Source of the DNA: Candidatus Planktophila dulcis
Lineage (GTDB): Bacteria > Actinomycetota > Actinomycetes > Nanopelagicales > Nanopelagicaceae
DNA length: 64,000 bases
Assembly (NCBI RefSeq): GCF_002288225.1
Contig: NZ_CP016777.1
Location: forward strand, 744,001 to 808,000
Direction of reading: 5' to 3'
Below, piece by piece: positions 58,959-64,000 of this stretch; positions within the stretch are counted from its first letter, which is position 1, and each line of letters starts with the position of its first letter. A model generated the notes under the pieces. That model was given only the letters and a program-made list of their open reading frames with translations. It made no database searches and had not been told where the DNA came from. The position numbers and the translations under genes are program-made.

Positions 58959-59450
58959 ATGAGAGTCACGGTCACGCTGGTTGTTGGGGCAGATGGCTCG
59001 ACAACTAAGAACGGAAATTCTGCTGGGGTATCAAATACAGTCGATCGCACAGCATTTCTTGCCCGACGTAGAAACGCTGACTGCATCATTATCGGTGGCA
59101 ATACTGCGCGCACAGAGCCCTATCACCGCACACCTGTTCCCATAATTGTTATTTCAAAGAGCTTGATCAATCCACTTGCTGATAATCGCTTGGCGCATTG
59201 CTGGAATCTTTCACCTGCCGATGCAATAGAGCGTGCAGCTAAAACTTTTGGACCCAATATTCACATTGAAGCAGGTGCTGCAATTATCCGTGAATTAATA
59301 GATGCCGATTATGTCGATGAGCTCGAGCTCAGTATTACAGATGTAATTGGCGGAGAAGATCTCATTGATGTGAAAGAACTTCTCTCCCACTTCTCTGAAG
59401 TAGATGAGAAGGTTGAAGCAGGGACCCGATTTATCTCCGCACGTAGGTAG
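58959..59450 (+). CDS. RibD C-terminal / dihydrofolate-reductase-fold protein
   Basis: A short 163-residue NADPH-reductase-like protein. It has VTVTLVVGADGSTTKNGNS at the start, the family motif DCIIIGGNTARTEPY (around 46-60) and HIEAGAAIIRELIDADYVDELELS near the C-terminus (given here from residue 104). It is shorter than most RibD-C proteins, which have about 200 residues or more. A role in riboflavin or pteridine reduction is possible but not shown; no other rib gene is nearby. It abuts the convergent EamA gene with no gap. Confidence 0.8.
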   Translation: MRVTVTLVVGADGSTTKNGNSAGVSNTVDRTAFLARRRNADCIIIGGNTARTEPYHRTPVPIIVISKSLINPLADNRLAHCWNLSPADAIERAAKTFGPNIHIEAGAAIIRELIDADYVDELELSITDVIGGEDLIDVKELLSHFSEVDEKVEAGTRFISARR

Positions 59451-60293
59451 TTATCTCGTTGAGATTAGGGCAACACCTATAACTGCAAATGCGATTCCTA
59501 CATACTGCACTTTATGCAGACGCTCATGTAAGAATTTATAGGCAAGAAGTGCTGTGGCAATCGGATAGAGCGAGCCCAGCACCATCGCAAGTGAGACCAA
59601 TCCCTTGGTAGTTGCAACTCCGAGCAATAGGTTGGCTGCGAAATCTGCCACACCGATAAAGATCAGAATAGGAAGTTCTGGCTTACCAAGTCCACCCATA
59701 TGGCGAAACTTCAGAAAAATTCCAATTCCAATAATGAGCGTTGTAGTGCGCATCATTGTCATAGTCATCAAGGCGCTGCTCTCAGAGCCGATAGCCATGA
59801 AGACCAATGCGAACCCGAAGAAGACTGCAGCAGAGAGTGAAAGAAGAACGGGTTTTAATGGAAGCCCTTGAGATACTTCAGGGCCACTTGCTAAGAAACC
59901 ACCAAGCAGTGCTGCCGCTACTCCAATACTTAATATCGTTGAGAGTTGATCGCCTTTGAAAATGATTGCGTAGGCAAGAGGAATCAGTGATCCGAGTGAA
60001 CTAATCGGTGAAACAACGCCCATGCGTCCTGTTGAGAGGGCGGCGTAGAGACTCATTAATCCTGCATATCCACAGAGGCCAGCACATGCACCTGAAAAGA
60101 AATATCCATCGCTTCCAAAAGCCTGCGCACTCCACGCACCGGTAGCCAAGACCAAAATCAGACCTGTGATAAATCCGATCGCCTGAGAAGTGGCAAGTAC
60201 TGCAATCGATGGAAATTTCTTACTCAACTTGCCTGCGTGATAATCGGCGCTTCCCCAGAGTCCGCTCGACAGAAGAGCTAGGAGGCTGGCCAT
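59451..60293 (-). CDS. EamA/DMT-family transporter
   Basis: A 280-residue membrane protein with about ten helices in two EamA repeats. LLSSGLWGSADYHAGKL opens the first repeat, MGVVSPISSLGSLIPLAYA closes it, and LVSLAMVLGSLYPIATALLAYK (from about residue 230) is the second counterpart. It differs clearly from the EamA protein at 12923. Substrate unknown. It is transcribed alone, with TAGAGT 7 nt before ATG 60293. Confidence 0.85.
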   Translation of the reverse strand: MASLLALLSSGLWGSADYHAGKLSKKFPSIAVLATSQAIGFITGLILVLATGAWSAQAFGSDGYFFSGACAGLCGYAGLMSLYAALSTGRMGVVSPISSLGSLIPLAYAIIFKGDQLSTILSIGVAAALLGGFLASGPEVSQGLPLKPVLLSLSAAVFFGFALVFMAIGSESSALMTMTMMRTTTLIIGIGIFLKFRHMGGLGKPELPILIFIGVADFAANLLLGVATTKGLVSLAMVLGSLYPIATALLAYKFLHERLHKVQYVGIAFAVIGVALISTR

Positions 60294-60300
60294 GGCGAGG

Positions 60301-60306
60301 ACTCTA
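60301..60306 (-). promoter_or_regulatory. -10-like TAGAGT of the second EamA gene (leaderless geometry)
   Basis: TAGAGT on the minus strand, 7 nt before ATG 60293. Confidence 0.5.
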
Positions 60307-60351
60307 CAGCCCTACCCCCTCAGCCTCCCATCTAATAAGCACTTCGAACTT

Positions 60352-60357
60352 TAGAAT
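60352..60357 (+). promoter_or_regulatory. -10-like TAGAAT of the DUF3000 gene (leaderless geometry)
   Basis: TAGAAT, 6 nt before GTG 60364. Confidence 0.5.
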
Positions 60358-60363
60358 TAACCA

Positions 60364-60948
60364 GTGAAATCGACATTTACTTTTGAAGAGATGATCGAGC
60401 TCCTTCGTACTTTCACTCCACGGCCTGAAATCATTTTGGAAGAAGTGCCGGCTCCGCAAAAACTTGCTACATATTCTTTTGCCTTTACCGCAGATATTTC
60501 CAATGGCCAGCCAGGAGATGCTGAGGAAGAAGTTGCATCTGGGCGCTTTGTTATTTTGCACGAGCCAGGTGGGCAAGATACGTGGGAAGGTGATTTCCGT
60601 TGCGTGAGCTTTATGCGCGCAGATGTCGATAGCGAGATGCAGGAAGATCCGCTGCTTCCAGAGGTCGGCTGGAATTGGTTACTTGATTCTCTCAATGCAA
60701 CCGGGGCCCAATACAACGCACCTAGCGGAACAGTTACTCGAGTATCGAGCGCCTCATTTGGAAAACTTTCACCTCGTAATGATGATTCCGAAATTGAGAT
60801 TCGTGCTTCATGGTCACCTCAGATTGATTCACCGGAAGAGATATTTGCTCACGTGCAGGCATGGTGCAATCTCATGACTGAGGTTGCCGGCTTGCCACCT
60901 ATTCCTGATGGAGTTGCATCCATTGGTTCAGCTCGTCGCCGTGGCTGA
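60364..60948 (+). CDS. DUF3000-family protein
   Basis: A 194-residue soluble protein of an actinobacterial family with no known function. It has PRPEIILEEVPAPQKLATYS near the start, PGGQDTWEGDFRCVSFMRA in the middle and SWSPQIDSPEEIFAHVQAWC toward the end. In Actinobacteria it regularly precedes the ribonuclease D gene, as here, with an 8-bp overlap. GTG 60364 is the start, 6 nt after TAGAAT. Coupling to RNase D suggests an RNA-related role, but this is inference. Confidence 0.88.
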   Translation: MKSTFTFEEMIELLRTFTPRPEIILEEVPAPQKLATYSFAFTADISNGQPGDAEEEVASGRFVILHEPGGQDTWEGDFRCVSFMRADVDSEMQEDPLLPEVGWNWLLDSLNATGAQYNAPSGTVTRVSSASFGKLSPRNDDSEIEIRASWSPQIDSPEEIFAHVQAWCNLMTEVAGLPPIPDGVASIGSARRRG

Positions 60949-62239
60949 GATAGAACAAACGCCGCAAGAACCGGCACCTACTCCACTTTTGCACCCAGCC
61001 GATGGCGTGCCACCAATCATCAACACAGAAGAGTTATTTGATGCCGCCCTTGCTCAGTTAGCTCTTGGTTCAGGTCCCTTTGCATTCGATGCAGAACGCG
61101 CATCAGGCTATAAATACAGTGCTCGTGCATATTTGATTCAAATAAAGCGCACCAACGGCGGATTACATCTCATCGATCCCATCGCATTTGGTCCTGGCCA
61201 CCGCTGCTTTATCGCTCTCAATGAACTCATTCACGATGTTGAAGTTATCTTGCATGCCAGCACGCAAGATCTACCGTGTCTGCGCGAAGTGGGAATCCAT
61301 CCGACCATCCTCTTTGATACTGAACTCGGTGGACGCATTGCGGGCCTTGCCCGCGTAGGTCTTGGGCCTCTCCTTGAATCTCTTATGGGGGTCTCACTTG
61401 CAAAGGAGCACTCTGCAGTGGATTGGTCCACAAGACCTCTGCCACACGATTGGCTCAACTATGCAGCTCTCGATGTCGAGCTCCTCGTTGAATTGCGCGA
61501 GAAGGTTTATCAACTCTTAGCTGATTCGAAAAAATGGAAGTGGGCTGAAGAAGATTTTGCAGCCATTCTTGCTGCGCCACCTGCTCCCCCACGTATTGAT
61601 CCATGGCGTAGAACATCAGGAATGCATAAAATGAAAAAGCGTAATCACATGGCAGTTGTTCGCGAACTCTGGCAGGCGCGTAATGAGATGGCGCAAGATC
61701 TTGATATCTCACCAGGGCGACTTCTCTCCGATGCTGCGATTACAGAGATAGCGATGAATGCGGATAAGGGTCCGATTACCAATCGCAAACATCTAGAGAA
61801 AATTCTTCGCCCCCTTGGCTTGCGAGCGCGATGGTTAGAAAATGCTGCCACGTGGATTAGCTGCATCACCGATGCGATAGCGATGCCGGAGGATCAATGG
61901 CCAGAGACTCGATCAAAGAGCGATGTTCTTCCTCCCATTAAAATTTGGCGTGAGAGATTCCCTGAAAAATATGCACCCCTTACTCATGCCAGGTTTAATC
62001 TTCAGGTGAGGGCCGAGGAGCTATCGATTCCTCTGGAAAATATGATTAGCCCAGAACTTGTGCGCCGCATCTGCTGGCAGCCTCCCGAGGGATCTGTGGA
62101 GCAAGCCCTTCTAGCCCTGGGAGCGCGCCGCTGGCAGGCTGAAATAGCCTCTCCCATCCTGGAGCAGGCCCTGACTGAGCGTGAGCCCCTTGAAATCCCT
62201 GAGGTCGCCGCAGAGGCAGAGGCTGCCCCAGAAGAGTGA
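60941..62239 (+). CDS. rnd: Ribonuclease D (DEDDy exonuclease with HRDC domain)
   Basis: A 3'-5' exoribonuclease-type protein of 432 residues. The DEDDy residues are Asp50 and Glu52 (FAFDAERASG), an Asp in HASTQDLPCL, and the Tyr/Asp pair in LNYAALDVELL. An HRDC domain follows (around 215-295; LWQARNEMAQDLDISPGRLL), then a further helical C-terminal part and an acidic end. GTG 60941 is chosen because it overlaps the DUF3000 stop by 8 bp and begins where family similarity starts; the 19 upstream codons belong to DUF3000. Confidence 0.92.
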   Translation: MAEIEQTPQEPAPTPLLHPADGVPPIINTEELFDAALAQLALGSGPFAFDAERASGYKYSARAYLIQIKRTNGGLHLIDPIAFGPGHRCFIALNELIHDVEVILHASTQDLPCLREVGIHPTILFDTELGGRIAGLARVGLGPLLESLMGVSLAKEHSAVDWSTRPLPHDWLNYAALDVELLVELREKVYQLLADSKKWKWAEEDFAAILAAPPAPPRIDPWRRTSGMHKMKKRNHMAVVRELWQARNEMAQDLDISPGRLLSDAAITEIAMNADKGPITNRKHLEKILRPLGLRARWLENAATWISCITDAIAMPEDQWPETRSKSDVLPPIKIWRERFPEKYAPLTHARFNLQVRAEELSIPLENMISPELVRRICWQPPEGSVEQALLALGARRWQAEIASPILEQALTEREPLEIPEVAAEAEAAPEE

Positions 62240-62242
62240 TGA

Positions 62243-62266
62243 ATTACGCAACATAAGAGTTGCGTA
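62243..62266. promoter_or_regulatory. Perfect 9-bp inverted repeat upstream of efeU
   Basis: TTACGCAAC (62243-62251), 6-nt spacer, GTTGCGTAA (62258-62266). The right arm lies in the -35 region of the TACCCT promoter at 62283-62288. No T-run follows, so an operator is more likely than a terminator for rnd. Confidence 0.55.
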
Positions 62267-62282
62267 AATAGGCGGGCTCAAT

Positions 62283-62288
62283 TACCCT
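62283..62288 (+). promoter_or_regulatory. -10-like TACCCT of efeU (leaderless geometry)
   Basis: TACCCT, 6 nt before ATG 62295. TTGCGT at 62259-62264 would be a -35 with 18-nt spacing, overlapping the palindrome. Confidence 0.55.
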
Positions 62289-62294
62289 CACACC

Positions 62295-63113
62295 ATGCTT
62301 AGTACATTCATCATCGCCCTTCGCGAAGGCCTCGAGGCCGCGCTCATCGTTGGAATTCTTGTTGCCTACCTCGTGAAGAGTGATCAAAGAAGCCATTTAC
62401 GGGCACTCTGGACCGGTGTCTCTCTGGCCCTTTTCGCCAGCTTGGCACTCGGAGCATTCCTCTCCTACACCTCAACCGAGCTTTCCGATAAGGGTGAAGA
62501 GCTCTTTGCTGGCACAACATCATTTGTTGCAGTTGCGATGGTGACATGGATGGTCTTCTGGATGAAGCGCACAGCACGTGGTCTGCGCGATCAACTCCAT
62601 GGCAAGGCAGAGGTTGCAGTTTCATCAGGAGCTCTCTCTATTGCAACCCTTGCCTTCTTCGCAGTTGCCCGTGAAGGCCTTGAAACATCACTCTTTCTCT
62701 ACTCCAATTTCAAAGCAGTGGGAGCTTTCTCAACAGCAACTCTTGGACTGATCCTTGGACTCGCATTGGCTGTAGTACTTGGTTATGGAATCTACAACCG
62801 CTCACTCAAACTTAATTTGGGTAAGTTCTTCACATACTCAGGTGTGGCGCTGATCGTTGTTGCAGCAGGAGTTCTCTCCTATGGAATCCATGAATTCCAA
62901 GAATTCGGCATCTTGCCAGGACCTGATGCCTTTGCATGGGATGTCACATCATGGATGCCGAAGGAATCATTTATCGCATCCTTGCTCGGTGGAACTATCG
63001 GCTTCGATACAACGACCTCATGGCTGCAGCTCTTTGCATGGGCTGCCTACCTCGGTCTAACAATTGCGGCCTACCTCTCACCTGCAAAGGTAAAAACTCC
63101 CCTCAACGCATAG
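62295..63113 (+). CDS. efeU: FTR1-family high-affinity iron permease (EfeU-like)
   Basis: Imports iron across the membrane. The 272 residues have about seven helices and the two iron-binding REGLE motifs, in ALREGLEAALIVG (helix 1) and AREGLETSLFLY (helix 4, around residue 123). The partners EfeO and EfeB are not in the window, so it either works alone or they lie elsewhere. A perfect palindrome and a leaderless-type promoter lie just upstream. The thiolase gene follows after 57 bp. Confidence 0.92.
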   Translation: MLSTFIIALREGLEAALIVGILVAYLVKSDQRSHLRALWTGVSLALFASLALGAFLSYTSTELSDKGEELFAGTTSFVAVAMVTWMVFWMKRTARGLRDQLHGKAEVAVSSGALSIATLAFFAVAREGLETSLFLYSNFKAVGAFSTATLGLILGLALAVVLGYGIYNRSLKLNLGKFFTYSGVALIVVAAGVLSYGIHEFQEFGILPGPDAFAWDVTSWMPKESFIASLLGGTIGFDTTTSWLQLFAWAAYLGLTIAAYLSPAKVKTPLNA

Positions 63114-63170
63114 CCTTTTGCCCTACTGGCGAGTAACCTTTGGAACATACTCACCAGCGAAGGAAGTTCT

Positions 63171-64000
63171 ATGTCTGAAGTCCGCTCTGTTGTTCTCGTC
63201 GATGCCGTCCGCACCCCCTTTGGTAAGGCGGGAAGTATTTATGCAGGCACTCGCGCCGATGACCTCATGGTTCGCGCGATGCGAGGGCTCTTAGAACGTA
63301 ATCCGAAGGTGGATCCTGCATCGATCGATGATGTTGCCATCGCTGCTGCAACGCAGACTGGTGATCAGGGAATGAACATTGGTCGAAGCGCCACACTTCT
63401 TGCCGGATTACCTAAGACTGTTCCTGGTTACTCCATTGATCGTTGGTGCGCTGGTGCGCTAACTGCAACCACCACTGTTGCGGGTGCGATTGCGATGGGT
63501 GCAATCGATATCGCTATCGCAGGCGGCGTTGAACATATGGGTAACCACCCTATGGGCGAACTTATGGATCCTAATCCTCGCTACTTAGCTGAGAAGTTGG
63601 TGGAACAAGATGCGCTCGCTATGGGTGCAACTGCAGAGCGCTTACATGATCGCTTCCCACATTTAACGAAGGAGCGCGCAGATGCATATGCGCTCGCCTC
63701 TCAGATGAAGACCGCTAAGGCATATGCCGATGGAAAGATTCAACGCGATCTCATTCCCACGGCATCTCGCAGCCCAGAACTCGGTTGGGGTATTGCAACG
63801 GTTGATGAAGCACCACGCCCCACAACAACGATGGAAGGACTTGCTGGCCTTAAGACTCCATTTCGTCCAGCAGGTCGCGTTACTGCGGGAAATTCTTCAG
63901 GGCTTAACGACGGTGCAACTGCAGCTCTTCTTGCTAGTGAAGATAAGGCGAAAGAACTTGGTCTAACAATCAAAGCTCGCATGGTCACATTCGCATTCGC
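63171..64000 (+). CDS. Acetyl-CoA acyltransferase (thiolase), 3'-partial
   Basis: Cleaves 3-ketoacyl-CoA or condenses acetyl-CoA. The 276 visible residues include VVLVDAVRTPFGKAGS at the start, the nucleophile Cys93 in YSIDRWCAGALTATTT, GGVEHMGNHPMG and AGRVTAGNSSGLNDGATAALLAS near the right end (named here from the AGR at about residue 240). The frame is open at base 64000, so the C-terminal His and second Cys lie outside. It fits FadA-type thiolases of beta-oxidation. AAGGAAG stands 5 nt before ATG 63171. Confidence 0.93.
   Translation, partial: MSEVRSVVLVDAVRTPFGKAGSIYAGTRADDLMVRAMRGLLERNPKVDPASIDDVAIAAATQTGDQGMNIGRSATLLAGLPKTVPGYSIDRWCAGALTATTTVAGAIAMGAIDIAIAGGVEHMGNHPMGELMDPNPRYLAEKLVEQDALAMGATAERLHDRFPHLTKERADAYALASQMKTAKAYADGKIQRDLIPTASRSPELGWGIATVDEAPRPTTTMEGLAGLKTPFRPAGRVTAGNSSGLNDGATAALLASEDKAKELGLTIKARMVTFAF

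Noticed and set aside
1-64000. tRNA, rRNA, IS elements, att sites, replication origin
   Set aside because: No cloverleaf, rRNA core, transposase, flanking repeats or DnaA-box cluster was seen on reading both strands; a covariance or HMM scan was not possible here.

Overview
The window is a gene-dense stretch of an actinobacterial chromosome: about 67 protein genes in 64 kb, only one gene-free gap near 300 bp (21867-22168, which holds a riboswitch), and no rRNA, tRNA, IS element, prophage or CRISPR array that I could see. The actinobacterial assignment rests on family content: a bcc-aa3 respiratory supercomplex with a di-heme QcrC and the actinobacterial subunit CtaF, DUF3043, DUF4191 and DUF3000 proteins, an Ino1-PadR pair, a PimB-like mannosyltransferase, an MMPL transporter, and blocks that follow the gene order I remember from Mycobacterium tuberculosis (Rv2185c-Rv2220 and Rv0046c-Rv0047c). 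Base composition near one half and the very tight packing point by inference to a streamlined freshwater lineage such as acI/Nanopelagicales; this is not proven here.

Layout. 1-4325: histidine utilisation operon hutU-hutI-hutH, entering from the left. 4306-7278: hydrolase, DEDDh exonuclease, receiver-like protein and trpD. 7431-11481: ctaE-qcrCAB. 11533-16638 on the minus strand: ctaC-ctaD-ctaF, an EamA transporter and a class III aminotransferase. 16697-21866: a class V aminotransferase homologue, adenosine-kinase-like protein, A-type Fe-S carrier, nadA, a DUF3043 protein and an aldo/keto reductase. 21950-25855: cobalamin riboswitch driving an ECF transporter operon. 25833-32548: gcvT, pepA, lpdA, sucB-type E2 and a TIGR01777 epimerase. 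32534-36827: MMPL transporter, Gfo/Idh dehydrogenase and FAD oxidoreductase. 36937-41857: lipB-lipA-plsC-DUF4191, RDD and glnA. 41949-48038: an accessory-looking stretch with a TetR regulator, a neocarzinostatin-like secreted protein, a shortened NhaA, an NCS1 permease, SDR, enoyl-CoA hydratase, a small LuxR-type regulator and a membrane protein. 48137-53644: ino1-padR, LysE, a Cas4/RecB-like nuclease, an acyltransferase, a small acidic protein, ROK kinase and SRPBCC. 53741-58866: fadD, a two-component pair, pimB-like and NlpC/P60. 58959-64000: RibD-C reductase, EamA, DUF3000, RNase D, FTR1 iron permease and a thiolase running off the right end.

How the genes fit together. Respiration (ctaCDEF, qcrCAB), 2-oxoacid dehydrogenase function (lpdA, E2) and its cofactor supply (lipB, lipA) sit close together. 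B12 uptake is probably controlled by a riboswitch whose hairpin would hide the Shine-Dalgarno of the first gene. Nitrogen assimilation (glnA) carries a GlnR-like site.

The most striking window-wide pattern is in the starts. Twenty-four genes have a TAnnnT -10-like hexamer exactly 6 or 7 nt before an in-frame ATG/GTG, as expected of leaderless mRNAs, while most other leading genes have a Shine-Dalgarno. The most unusual genes are a miniaturised NhaA, a class V aminotransferase homologue without its PLP lysine, a response regulator with no AUG/GUG/UUG start before its acidic pocket, and a stand-alone four-cysteine PD-(D/E)XK nuclease.
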